Origin: Chloroflexota bacterium
Lineage (GTDB): Bacteria > Chloroflexota > Anaerolineae > Promineifilales > Promineifilaceae
NCBI GenBank assembly: GCA_008501785.1
Contig: QQUD01000062.1
Coordinates: forward strand, 1 to 15,902
DNA length: 15,902 nt
Direction of reading: 5' to 3'
The translations under genes and the position numbers were made by a program. The notes under the pieces are model-generated. The model did no database searches. It was not told the origin of the DNA and saw only the letters and a program-made list of their open reading frames with translations. This document shows positions 1-8,426 of the stretch, piece by piece; the stretch's first letter is position 1, and every line of letters begins with the position of its first letter.

Positions 1-2
1 TC

Positions 3-3000
3 AAATATGATGAAGGAATGATAGGCGAAACGGCTGCTACAGAACAGCTTATTTACACAAATCGATACCGGGATTGGCCAAACCCTGATTCATTGTTTAC
101 CCAATTTCATTTCGAAACTGTTGTGGCAATTCCACTTCAAGAAAAGATTGAGGGAGCCATGTCGGCCATACTTATGATAGCTGACACAGAAAAAAGACAT
201 CATGTCACTGATCTCGAATTATCAATATTAGATCGATTTGCAGCACAGGCCGCTGTCACATTACACACGGCTAATTTAATAGACAGCGAAAAACGAGCCT
301 TGGATCATTTAAGCCTGTTGCATCGAATTAGCAACTATGTGCAAACGACAGACAATTTGGAAAATGTGCTGCACGTTTTTCTAACAGGCATCACGGCAGG
401 ATATGGCTTAGGGTTTAACTGTGCCGCCATTATGCTCACAGATGCTTCACAAAAATGGCTGGTTGGTGAGTCTGGCATAGGCCATTTAAACCCCCAAAAC
501 GCTGAAAAAGCGTGGAGTGAAAGCCACGCCACCGGCTTGTACCAATTCGATGCATATCGAAATGAGCTGGAAGGAGGCAAATTTGCATCGTCTCCCACGC
601 CCATAGGGGAAAGAATTCGTCAAGTTTCTATACCTTTGGAAACAGATCGAATCAATCCATTTGTCACAGTTATTGAAAAACGGTCCTGCGTGGTTTTAGA
701 GCCAGTTGAATTCTATCAACTTCCATCTATCTTTTTTGAAGCATACCAACCACACACACCTGTCGTCATTGCGCCATTGATTGTCCGAGATCGAACAATT
801 GGCATTTTGGTTGCTGATAATCGATTCACGCGTATGCCAATAACAAGAGCCAGTTTAGAGTTAATTATGACATTCGCCAGTTCTGCTGCGATTGCAATTG
901 ACAAAACTCGGTTGTTGTTTGAAATCAAAATGGCTCGAAATCGCCTGCAAGCATTCTATGCAGCAAGCCAATCACTGGTCTCGACAGATGAACCAGCTGT
1001 GGTTTTGCAAAAAATAGCTGAAAAGGCACAAACCGCCGCACAAGCGCTTTGGGTGAACTTGATCTTGATTGATGTACCAGGGCAATTGCAGCGAATGGTT
1101 CACAGCTATCAGGAAGGGTTTGTGCCACCTGATCTGGAAATTCGTAAACATGGTCTTTCCATGACCATCATTCAAACGGGTGAGGAAATTGTAATTAGCG
1201 AACTGTCCGACACAGAATGGCCTGTTCATCCTGATACGATCAAACAAGCAATCAAAGCGGTTGCTGGATTCCCACTGGCTATACGAGGTCGTCGAATTGG
1301 TGTGATGTGGATTCATTATGATATCCCTCATCATTTTTCATTTGCTGAACTGGAAGCTTTGAAGCTATTTGTAAACCAGGCGGCGATTGCATATGACAAT
1401 GCACTCCACTTGCGCAGTCTGGATAGGATGCGCCAAGCATCTCAGGAACTGGCAGGCGCGACCAGCTTGGACACGGTTTTAAACAAAATCACAAGTAATG
1501 CACTCCGTGTTTTGGATGCTGATTCGGCGGCCGTTTGGTCATTTGATGAAGAGCGCGGAAAATTTTTGCTCCAGGCATGGACAGGAGATGAATCTTCTAA
1601 TTGGATATGGGAGCAATTTCATCACGAAGCCCCGAGTCCTGGGGGAATGGCCTACCACATCATGACCGAAGGCTGGCTTGGCATTGATTCTGTCGCCGAC
1701 AGCACACAACATCCTTTCTTATCGACCCAAACGCGGGCTAAATTAAAAGATATTGGCGTTGCCAGTTTTCAGGGTGTTGCCTTACAGGTAGGATCAGAAA
1801 AACTGGGTGTGCTATACATAAATTATCAGCTACCTCAAACGTTTACCACCGACGTACAAAAAGCTGCACGCACGTTTGCTGTTCACTCTGCGCTTGCGCT
1901 TAAAAAAGTAAAGTTGTTAGATGGCTATCGCCGCACCCGCGATATTGCGCAGGTGGTCGCCAGCATGACCGCGTTAGAATCGCTCGATGCAACGCTTAAC
2001 GAAGTATTGAGTGGGACCCAAACTGCCCTCAATTGTGATGCGATTACACTTTATTTTTACGATGCTCAAATGGAAATGGTGAAACCGTATCCATTTATGC
2101 TTGGCGTAAATGACCGGCCAGCTGCAATGCAATTGCCACATATTCCAGCGCATTCTATTATTTATCAGATTCTCGAAAAGCGGGAAATGTATATTGTTGA
2201 AGACATCAATCACGATGACTTGTTCCGCAACAGCCGTTTTACAATTGATGAGGGAATAGCGACATGTGTTGCTCTGCCGCTGTGGATTAACCAGGAACCC
2301 GTGGGGGCACTATTTGTCAATTACCGAACCCTTCACAGATTTACCAGCGATGAACTGGACAATATTCGCCTATTTGGAAATCAGGCGGCGGTGGCTATTC
2401 ATAATGCGCAGTTATACCAACGTGAGCAAAGTCGTCATCGTGCGCTTATTGCTTTGTATGAAACGAGCCAGACGGTTGCTGTTTCGCTTGACTTAGATGA
2501 GATACTGACGATTATTATTCAACAGGCATGGTATTTGGTACGCTATCATGAAAAGCAGGCTAGCTATGGGTCTGTCTGGCTCGTTCAGGACAAAACACAA
2601 GCCAGGCTGGTTGCTACATATCCTGCAGAATCATTTCATGAAACAAAATCACGTATTAGCGAGTATATTGATTTACAAGCCGGTATGGATGGTCGCATTG
2701 GTTTAATTGGACGAGCGATTCAGGCGAGAGAAGCAGTTCTTGTTGCCGATGTTCGTAATAACAATGATTATTTGGAAACACGGTCATCGACGCGTTCGGC
2801 CCTGGTTGTACCTATTCTGGAAGGGGATCAAATTGTCGGGGCGATTAATCTAGAACATGAAGCAGTTGATGCCTTTAAATCGGAGAATATTGAAGCGATT
2901 GAATCGCTTGCGACTCAGGCGGCGATTGCGATTCGAAACGGCCGTTTATTTGAACAAACCATCAAACACGCACGCTTGCTCGATGCGGCAGCACAGGTTG

Positions 3001-4727
3001 CCAGCCACGCGATCACGATTCTCGACGAAGACAAATTGCTAAGAGAAACCGTAGAACTGATTACCTCCCAATTAGATTTCTACCATGCGGCCGTGTTTTT
3101 GCTTGAACAAAACTCCACAATTGCCCAATTGCGAGCGGCATCCTCACCGGGCGGCAAGATCATGCTACAAAACAACTTTTCCCTTTCAATTGGAGAGGGA
3201 ATCGTGGGCAAAGTTGCCCGACGCGGCACCCCCTATCTGTCAGCCGATATTTCACAAGATGAATACCATTTAAAAAATCCATTATTGCCCCAAACTCGTG
3301 CCGAAAAAGCATTCCCCCTGATTGCACGCGGTGAGGTGATCGGCGTGCTAGATGTGCAAAGCCAGGAATCCATCACCCTCCAACCCGAAGAAGTATCTGC
3401 CTTACAAACAATGGCAAATCAATTGGCAAACGCCATCCAAAACGCACGACTTTACGCTAAAGTCAATCGTCGAGCAGTGGCGTTGCAGGCGCTGCAAGAG
3501 GCAGGCAAGGCCATTTCGGGATCATTAGAACTGAATAATGTGTTAAATAATATTGTTGAGCGTGCATGGCGTTTGACAGGCACGTATGGACCAACAGCAC
3601 AATTTAGCTGCTTGACCCTGGTAAAGGAATTTGGAACTAAACTTGAGTTTGTTGCTGCGTATCCTAGGGTAACTCTGGCAAACTTGCAGGAACTCATTGG
3701 CGATATTGATATTACCGTTGCGAAACGCGGCATTATGGGGCGTGCTGTCTGTGAGCGACAGCCGCAGCTTGTCAGCAATGTAACCGAGGATGAGACGTAT
3801 ATTTCATTTGACGATAACATTCGTGCCGAGTTGGCCATCCCCATTACCCTGAACGATAAAGTTATTGGTGTTATCAATGTAGAGCACCCGGAAGTTGATG
3901 CGTTTGATAAGGAGGATGTGCAAAATTTATCGACGCTGGCAGCACATGCGGCTGTGGCGATTGATAAGGCGAATAACTTCCGAAAGCTGCAAGGTACGTA
4001 TGAGGAGCTGCAACGCACCCACCGCATGATGGAAGCACGAACGGCCGTTGCCTGCATGGGCATGGCCAGCAGCATTTGGGGACACGATATTTCCAACCAT
4101 GCACAGGTAATCAAAGATCAGCTAATCTTGCTAAAAAGCGACTTGCAGGAATTTGGCCTTTCCCCCGAAGCGTATCAATATCGTCTGGATATGATTTCGC
4201 GTTCGGCAGATAAAATTCGTCAAAAACCGCTTACGCCCCCTTTGCGTTCAGAGGAAACGATGACGGCCGTTACCGTCAACGATCTCGTCGGCGAGCGCGT
4301 ACGTCAATTATGGCAAAACAGCCCCTATCGAGAAATTGGCCTCAATTTAGAATTGAAATTAACAAACACAGATACCGTTTTGGCAAGTGCCGAATGGTTG
4401 CGCCGTGTCTTGGATATTTTGCTGGATAACGCCGTTGATGCCATGCAAAACAGGCCAGAGAAAACCGCGACCATTCATACCCAGTTAAATAAGGGGCTTG
4501 TTGAAATTGCAGTTATTGATACCGGCAGCGGACTGCCCCCAGAAATTCATGAAAAAATTGGCATAGAACATATTGAACGGGCAGAAGACGCCAAAGGGCT
4601 GGGTATGGGCTTATTGATGGCCCAAATAATTGTGCAGGCTTACGATGGACAGTTGAAAGTAGGCCATACAGGCCCCCAAGGTACCAGTATCCTTATTTTG
4701 CTGCCGCTTCACAAGGAGAAGAGATGA
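3..4727 (+). CDS. Multi-GAF sensor histidine kinase, 5' partial
   Basis: Large signalling kinase whose N-terminus lies off the left edge. The frame is open from base 3, and the ATG at 18 falls inside a GAF core, so it is not the true start. Eight GAF-type modules can be counted from recurring closing helices such as NQAAVAIHNAQLY and TQAAIAIRNGRLF, ending near residues 87, 300, 465, 635, 800, 978, 1146 and 1322 (numbered from ATG 18). A dimerisation/H-box segment follows, with WGHDISNH giving probable phospho-acceptor His1356. The HATPase_c domain shows an N-box (Asn1471 in LLDNAVDAM), a G1 box (Asp1501 in IDTGSG) and a G2 box (GLGMG from 1527). No transmembrane helix is visible, so it is probably cytosolic. 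GAF domains usually bind small ligands, haem or bilins; the ligands here are unknown. Its stop overlaps the next gene's possible ATG (ATGA). Probable partners are the downstream receivers. The kinase identity is secure; the number of GAF modules missing upstream is not. Confidence 0.93.
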   Translation, partial: KYDEGMIGETAATEQLIYTNRYRDWPNPDSLFTQFHFETVVAIPLQEKIEGAMSAILMIADTEKRHHVTDLELSILDRFAAQAAVTLHTANLIDSEKRALDHLSLLHRISNYVQTTDNLENVLHVFLTGITAGYGLGFNCAAIMLTDASQKWLVGESGIGHLNPQNAEKAWSESHATGLYQFDAYRNELEGGKFASSPTPIGERIRQVSIPLETDRINPFVTVIEKRSCVVLEPVEFYQLPSIFFEAYQPHTPVVIAPLIVRDRTIGILVADNRFTRMPITRASLELIMTFASSAAIAIDKTRLLFEIKMARNRLQAFYAASQSLVSTDEPAVVLQKIAEKAQTAAQALWVNLILIDVPGQLQRMVHSYQEGFVPPDLEIRKHGLSMTIIQTGEEIVISELSDTEWPVHPDTIKQAIKAVAGFPLAIRGRRIGVMWIHYDIPHHFSFAELEALKLFVNQAAIAYDNALHLRSLDRMRQASQELAGATSLDTVLNKITSNALRVLDADSAAVWSFDEERGKFLLQAWTGDESSNWIWEQFHHEAPSPGGMAYHIMTEGWLGIDSVADSTQHPFLSTQTRAKLKDIGVASFQGVALQVGSEKLGVLYINYQLPQTFTTDVQKAARTFAVHSALALKKVKLLDGYRRTRDIAQVVASMTALESLDATLNEVLSGTQTALNCDAITLYFYDAQMEMVKPYPFMLGVNDRPAAMQLPHIPAHSIIYQILEKREMYIVEDINHDDLFRNSRFTIDEGIATCVALPLWINQEPVGALFVNYRTLHRFTSDELDNIRLFGNQAAVAIHNAQLYQREQSRHRALIALYETSQTVAVSLDLDEILTIIIQQAWYLVRYHEKQASYGSVWLVQDKTQARLVATYPAESFHETKSRISEYIDLQAGMDGRIGLIGRAIQAREAVLVADVRNNNDYLETRSSTRSALVVPILEGDQIVGAINLEHEAVDAFKSENIEAIESLATQAAIAIRNGRLFEQTIKHARLLDAAAQVASHAITILDEDKLLRETVELITSQLDFYHAAVFLLEQNSTIAQLRAASSPGGKIMLQNNFSLSIGEGIVGKVARRGTPYLSADISQDEYHLKNPLLPQTRAEKAFPLIARGEVIGVLDVQSQESITLQPEEVSALQTMANQLANAIQNARLYAKVNRRAVALQALQEAGKAISGSLELNNVLNNIVERAWRLTGTYGPTAQFSCLTLVKEFGTKLEFVAAYPRVTLANLQELIGDIDITVAKRGIMGRAVCERQPQLVSNVTEDETYISFDDNIRAELAIPITLNDKVIGVINVEHPEVDAFDKEDVQNLSTLAAHAAVAIDKANNFRKLQGTYEELQRTHRMMEARTAVACMGMASSIWGHDISNHAQVIKDQLILLKSDLQEFGLSPEAYQYRLDMISRSADKIRQKPLTPPLRSEETMTAVTVNDLVGERVRQLWQNSPYREIGLNLELKLTNTDTVLASAEWLRRVLDILLDNAVDAMQNRPEKTATIHTQLNKGLVEIAVIDTGSGLPPEIHEKIGIEHIERAEDAKGLGMGLLMAQIIVQAYDGQLKVGHTGPQGTSILILLPLHKEKR

Positions 4728-4807
4728 TAAATTCTCGAACAACAATATGGCAACCACAGACAGTTCTATTACAGTTTCGGTATGCAATGATGACGGCACC
4801 AATCAAA

Positions 4808-4813
4808 AAGGAG
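4808..4813 (+). promoter_or_regulatory. Ribosome binding site deciding the 4823 start
   Basis: AAGGAG lies nine bases before ATG 4823. It favours initiation at the receiver domain over ATG 4724, which also has a Shine-Dalgarno sequence (AAGGAG 4713-4718, spacing five). Both starts may be used. Confidence 0.6.
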
Positions 4814-4822
4814 ATACCAGTA

Positions 4823-5191
4823 ATGGACTACAAAATCTTATTCATCGCTGGGAACAGTAATGCACAATGGGGAAATATTTTACAAAAGGCAATTGGCCAA
4901 GCTGGTTGTGTAAAATTGACTACCTTGCGTAATTTTAGCTCTTTGATAATGAAAGACTCCTTTCATCTTATTTTTATTGATGCCGGAGAAATTAGTTCAT
5001 TTCCACAACTCGTTAAAGAGGTGCATCAATTGCAGCCAGAAGCAAAAATCATTGTTGCGACTGCCTCACCAACCTGGCAAAGAGCCAGAGACGCCATGCG
5101 GGCAGGTGCATATGATTACATTCGGAAGCACCAGAATATTAACCAATTGGCAAATTATTTGTCTGAAACAATCCATCAGGAAAACAAATAA
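4823..5191 (+). CDS. Small receiver-like (REC) protein, atypical acidic pocket
   Basis: Single receiver-like domain of about 122 residues. The central strand IFID supplies the expected phospho-acceptor Asp (Asp53 counted from ATG 4823). The conserved Thr/Ser lies in IVATAS, the conserved Lys in DYIRK, and AMRAGAYDYI is typical of receivers. The N-terminal acidic pair that binds Mg2+ in ordinary receivers is replaced (IAGNSNAQW), so phosphorylation may be weak or absent. Two starts are possible. ATG 4724 overlaps the kinase stop and has AAGGAG five bases upstream, adding 33 residues without visible domain. ATG 4823 has AAGGAG at 4808-4813 with nine-base spacing and begins exactly at the first receiver strand. 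I prefer 4823. It lies between a kinase and two receivers, so it probably acts as an accessory or decoy in the same phosphorelay. The alternative is an intact REC that uses other acidic residues. Confidence 0.8.
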   Translation: MDYKILFIAGNSNAQWGNILQKAIGQAGCVKLTTLRNFSSLIMKDSFHLIFIDAGEISSFPQLVKEVHQLQPEAKIIVATASPTWQRARDAMRAGAYDYIRKHQNINQLANYLSETIHQENK

Positions 5192-5208
5192 TTTGGGAGG
5201 CCCTTGTG

Positions 5209-5613
5209 ATGACAAATGTGTTATTGGTAGACAATCATGAAGATTTTCTGAGTACACGATCTGAATTTTTGATTCGTGCGGGATATAATGTTGCAGTTGC
5301 GACTTCACCAGCCACCGCCCGCGAGAAGCTAAAAACGAACACGGTGGATATTATGATCACCGATATTCGCCTGTTGGATGATAATGACGATAAAGATACA
5401 AGTGGATTAACGCTGGCAAGAGATAGTGACCAAAATATCCCTAAAATAGTCATGACCAACTTTCCAACGGTAGATGGCGTTCGTGCAGCTCTGCGACCGC
5501 GTCTGGAAGATCTGTCACCAGCAGTTGATTTTATTAGCAAAGCTGAAGGTCCAGAAGTCATGTTAGCCGCCGTTCGACGCGCTGTTGCGAGTCACATTAA
5601 TGAAAAATCGTAG
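5209..5613 (+). CDS. Single-domain response regulator (REC only)
   Basis: A stand-alone receiver of 134 residues with no output domain. The acidic pocket is in VDNHED, the phospho-acceptor Asp in ITDIR (Asp52 from ATG 5209), the Thr in VMTNFP and the Lys in FISKAEG. The loop after the phospho-Asp is lengthened and very acidic (DDNDDKDTSG), and the segment before the last strand is also extended (RPRLEDLSPAVDF). The same two features recur in the receiver of the next gene, so the two are paralogues, probably from a local duplication. The codon at 5206 is GTG and that at 5209 is ATG. GGGAGG at 5195-5200 gives eight-base spacing to the ATG, which I chose. It begins 17 bases after the preceding gene and is surely co-transcribed. 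Without an output domain it probably shuttles phosphate or acts by protein contact. Confidence 0.9.
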   Translation: MTNVLLVDNHEDFLSTRSEFLIRAGYNVAVATSPATAREKLKTNTVDIMITDIRLLDDNDDKDTSGLTLARDSDQNIPKIVMTNFPTVDGVRAALRPRLEDLSPAVDFISKAEGPEVMLAAVRRAVASHINEKS

Positions 5614-5651
5614 ATCGAAGTAAAGGGTCAAACACTCTAGGATAAAAAACA

Positions 5652-7616
5652 ATGATGAACCAACGTCCACTGCGCGTATTAATTGCCGACAATCTTCCAG
5701 AATTTCTTCACACTCGTGCGGAGTTCCTGCAAAAAGCTGGATACGATGTATTGCTGGCTGAAACACCAGAAGAAACTGTTGATTTGTTAGATACACATCA
5801 TATTCATATTGCCATACTTGATATCCGGATGCGAGATAATGACGATGAAAAAGATATTAGTGGCATCACATTGGCCAAAGATCCGCGCTTCCGGCACATC
5901 CCCAAAATCATCTTAACAAACTTTCCTGTCTACAAGCATGTGCGGGACGTGTTAGGACCTTCGTTTGCTTCAAATTTGCCGCCAGCCGTTGATTTTATTG
6001 CCAAAAATGAGGGTGCCGAGGCAATGGTGCGTGCTGTGCAGCAGACAGAAGAGAAACATGTCAAAATAAATCGGCATTTACAGTTTAAGTGGGATTCGTA
6101 TCTATCATTTGCGCAGCTGCTTTTAATGCTCAAACCGATTGTAGACGAGACATTTCGCAATGAACATATTCAAATGGTTGAGGATTTATTCCGTCAATTA
6201 TTTTATCGCTATGTGCATGTGTCATTTGGCCCCATGCTGCGCCATGAATCGGAACGATTGTTGTTAACCCTATCTGCTTTTGATGCAAGTGATCGGGAAA
6301 CTCAATATCTTGTTAGTTTTGGCTGCCTTGAGGCGGTTGTACGCGAGGAGAGTCGGTATCAGCATGATGTGCCGGAACAGGCGCGCAGCTCTTTGGACCG
6401 TTATCAAACTGTTCATTCACGCCATTATGCAGCCATTGCCTACACGTTTAATGGCGGCGATCTGGAACAGACGCAAAGTTTGCGCAATCTGCTGCGCCAG
6501 CATGATTCTGAGCGCATTTTGTTGGGGCTAACGCACCTTTATCAATCTCATCTACCGCTGTGGCATGATCGTGGCCGAGCTTATCTCGATGATTCCCCGT
6601 TAGTTAGTTTCTTTAGTGAACGGCTAGCGGATGTAGGTGATTTACAAGAGAAGATAGAATCTATTTGTCGTCAATTGCTGTCAATGAATTTGGCTGACAT
6701 TTTTTTCAAACCGGCAAACCTGGTATTTCAGGTGGGAAATGGGGGAAAGGTGCTGCCGAATCCGATTGCTTACGCTGCCAAACTATCGGAAATACCGTTA
6801 ACGGCCGTTCACTGGGGAAGCACAAACAACCAAGTAACCATCGATACAGTTTTATTTGATAAACAAGGGAAACCCTGGCTGATCGATTATGCGTATGCGG
6901 GGCAAGCACCTCTGTTAATTGATTTTGTTTCGCTAGAAATGTCTATTTTAAGTGAGGTGCTGCCCCAACTAGACCTGCTTACCGCATTTCAGGTAGAAGA
7001 ACTGCTCCTCACATCGAATTCTCTTGATGAACCTATCGACCCCTCAAATTTACCCCAGCAAGCACACTTTCTGATCACGGCGCTGACACACATTCGACAA
7101 GCAGCAGCACGCCGTGCAGGATGTGATTTAACAGCTTATGAAACCGGCCGTTTTGTGGTTGCGATGCAAACACTTGCTCAATTTAACAGCCATGAACGTT
7201 ATCGACGCACACCCTTGCGTCCTTTTTTAAATGCATTGCTAACTGCCTCTTTAAGCTCTCAAAAACTTTGGATTCCAACACCACCAGTTGCCATGCCGTC
7301 AGGGGAAACGGGCTTGTGGGTTGATATGAGCAACGAAATTGTTTGGGTTTCTGGACAGCCAATCGAGTTAACGGTTCAGGAATATCAGATTATATCTTTC
7401 ATGTATCAACGAGCGGGACAGCTATGTGAACGCCGGGAAATTGTAGAGCATGCGCTGGGCGAAAGGTATGATGAAACATTTGGTCAAGATGAAAGCCGCT
7501 TAAACAGTGCAATGAGCCGTTTGCGACAAAAGTTAGAACCGGACCCAGCGCACCCACAATTTTTAAAAACGGTTCGCGGACGCGGCTACCGGTTAGATTT
7601 ACCAGCAGAGCACTGA
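5652..7616 (+). CDS. Response regulator: REC + kinase-fold-like (TCAD9-like) domain + winged helix
   Basis: A 654-residue regulator with an unusual three-part build. Residues 6-130 are a receiver with phospho-Asp57 (AILDIR), Thr89 and Lys118, and the same acidic DNDDEKDISG loop as the preceding gene. Residues ~175-535 form a large middle domain. Its segment 385-430 (AVHWGST, then PWLIDYAYAGQAP and LIDFVSLEMS) resembles the catalytic and DFG-like region of aminoglycoside-phosphotransferase-fold proteins, notably the TCAD9 domains of NTPase conflict systems. The usual HGD catalytic Asp is absent (HWGS), so it is probably a pseudokinase-like sensor or scaffold. Residues 553-648 are an OmpR/PhoB-type winged helix (LTVQEYQII, SAMSRLRQKLE, VRGRGYRL). 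Start at ATG 5652 or 5655, with only a weak upstream AGGA. A strong terminator follows, so it probably ends the operon. The receiver and winged helix are secure; the middle-domain name is a moderate guess. Confidence 0.88.
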   Translation: MMNQRPLRVLIADNLPEFLHTRAEFLQKAGYDVLLAETPEETVDLLDTHHIHIAILDIRMRDNDDEKDISGITLAKDPRFRHIPKIILTNFPVYKHVRDVLGPSFASNLPPAVDFIAKNEGAEAMVRAVQQTEEKHVKINRHLQFKWDSYLSFAQLLLMLKPIVDETFRNEHIQMVEDLFRQLFYRYVHVSFGPMLRHESERLLLTLSAFDASDRETQYLVSFGCLEAVVREESRYQHDVPEQARSSLDRYQTVHSRHYAAIAYTFNGGDLEQTQSLRNLLRQHDSERILLGLTHLYQSHLPLWHDRGRAYLDDSPLVSFFSERLADVGDLQEKIESICRQLLSMNLADIFFKPANLVFQVGNGGKVLPNPIAYAAKLSEIPLTAVHWGSTNNQVTIDTVLFDKQGKPWLIDYAYAGQAPLLIDFVSLEMSILSEVLPQLDLLTAFQVEELLLTSNSLDEPIDPSNLPQQAHFLITALTHIRQAAARRAGCDLTAYETGRFVVAMQTLAQFNSHERYRRTPLRPFLNALLTASLSSQKLWIPTPPVAMPSGETGLWVDMSNEIVWVSGQPIELTVQEYQIISFMYQRAGQLCERREIVEHALGERYDETFGQDESRLNSAMSRLRQKLEPDPAHPQFLKTVRGRGYRLDLPAEH

Positions 7617-7651
7617 CAGATTGCTTGTTACTTTTGTGACGAAATGATGAC

Positions 7652-7688
7652 AGAGCCGTTATCTTCACCGATAGCGGCTCTTCTTTTT
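7652..7688 (+). terminator. Intrinsic terminator after the signalling operon
   Basis: AGAGCCGTTATC (7652-7663) pairs with GATAGCGGCTCT (7670-7681) across a six-base loop, giving a 12-bp stem with a single U-G pair. It is followed by a T-rich run (TTCTTTTT). It lies 36 bases after the stop of the REC/winged-helix gene and is oriented to end that transcript. Confidence 0.92.
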
Positions 7689-7801
7689 GGGCGCATTTTG
7701 TAATCATACCAGCAGTATAAATTCCCCTATTTTGCCCTACACTCTTACTATCGCTTTGAAAATCCCACTCATGTCATAAGTTGTTTATTCCAACCAGAAA
7801 A

Positions 7802-7807
7802 AAGGAG
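7802..7807 (+). promoter_or_regulatory. Strong Shine-Dalgarno of the 34-residue peptide gene
   Basis: AAGGAG followed by AT, six bases before ATG 7814. It closely matches the anti-Shine-Dalgarno sequence and is the main support that the tiny reading frame is translated. Confidence 0.75.
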
Positions 7808-7813
7808 ATTGTC

Positions 7814-7918
7814 ATGATCATTGAGTTAACTTTTGCCACGTTGATTATTATTTTTTTGATTGCATTGATTATTGGTTTGATCGTGGGCGTTGCATTAGGT
7901 CGCCCAGTGATTCGCTAA
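7814..7918 (+). CDS. 34-residue single-helix membrane peptide with glycine zipper
   Basis: Tiny reading frame from ATG 7814 to TAA 7916-7918. A short start (MIIELTF) leads into an almost wholly hydrophobic stretch of Ile, Leu, Val, Ala and Phe (residues 5-28). It ends in a basic tail (GRPVIR), so one membrane helix is expected, probably with the tail cytosolic by the positive-inside rule. Gly21, Gly25 and Gly29 form a GxxxGxxxG glycine zipper, a known helix-packing and oligomerisation motif. An excellent Shine-Dalgarno sits six bases upstream. It lies alone after the operon terminator and 75 bases before a winged-helix gene. I do not recognise a family. It could be a small membrane regulator, a type I toxin-like peptide or a subunit of a larger complex; nothing here decides among these. 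Confidence 0.62.
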   Translation: MIIELTFATLIIIFLIALIIGLIVGVALGRPVIR

Positions 7919-7993
7919 ATTGGGAGATTACCCCTGTGGGGGCGTTGTCGATTGATTGCGTGTCTGCCGCTTTTTCATATCAGGAGTTTTATA

Positions 7994-8401
7994 ATGGTTC
8001 AGTTCTTTCGTGCTAACCCTCATCTGACGCAAATCCAGTTTGTAGAGAGGAATAATAATGGAAACACAATCGTCTGGCATCATACACAAACGGGTGAATT
8101 TTTGATGAATACACAGCCTATTGAAGGCTTGTCGCCCATTCAACGTCGCATTCTTGGCTACTTGTTAGAACATCAGGGAGTTTACCTTACCAAAACTGTG
8201 ATTATCAATGCTGCATGGCCGGACGATATTTCACGGGCAGGCGTATCTGATGATGCGTTGTTTCAGCAAATTAGTGCTTTGCGCAAAGTGCTGCGTCAGT
8301 ACAGTTCTCAATCTTTCGTTGTAACGTGGCGGGGTATTCCCGAGGGTGGATATCGGTTTTTCAGTAACGGCCGTCTCCTCCCCTCGGAAAACGGCAAATA
8401 A
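7994..8401 (+). CDS. Stand-alone winged-helix DNA-binding protein (OmpR-type C-terminal domain, no receiver)
   Basis: A 135-residue protein whose residues ~40-125 form an OmpR/PhoB-type winged helix. It has a helix in SPIQRRILGYLLEH, the recognition region in ALFQQISALRKVL, and the wing in VVTWRGIPEGGYRF. The first ~35 residues hold no receiver and no recognisable sensor. ATG 7994 is chosen because AGGAG at 7982-7986 is seven bases upstream; a frame-open TTG at 7952 has no such support and would add only 14 residues. It may be a transcription factor controlled by binding partners or by its own level. The preceding peptide gene may be co-transcribed, and the signalling operon upstream may supply its input. 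The next gene converges on it with only 25 bp between, and I see no clear terminator in that gap. Confidence 0.82.
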   Translation: MVQFFRANPHLTQIQFVERNNNGNTIVWHHTQTGEFLMNTQPIEGLSPIQRRILGYLLEHQGVYLTKTVIINAAWPDDISRAGVSDDALFQQISALRKVLRQYSSQSFVVTWRGIPEGGYRFFSNGRLLPSENGK

Positions 8402-8426
8402 AACATAATTAAGTTTCAACAGCATT

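Noticed and set aside
3452..4114. Long minus-strand open frame of 220 codons inside the kinase gene.
   Set aside because: It is antisense to clear GAF and H-box coding sequence, shows no domain and has low-complexity Ser/Ala/Thr composition.
7690..7813. Promoter for the small peptide gene, with TATAAA at 7716-7721 as -10.
   Set aside because: No -35-like hexamer lies at 16-18 bp spacing; the AT-rich match alone is not enough.
7931..7941. Small hairpin CCCC-TGT-GGGG between the peptide gene and the winged-helix gene.
   Set aside because: A 4-bp stem with no T-run and no other signal is too weak to call.
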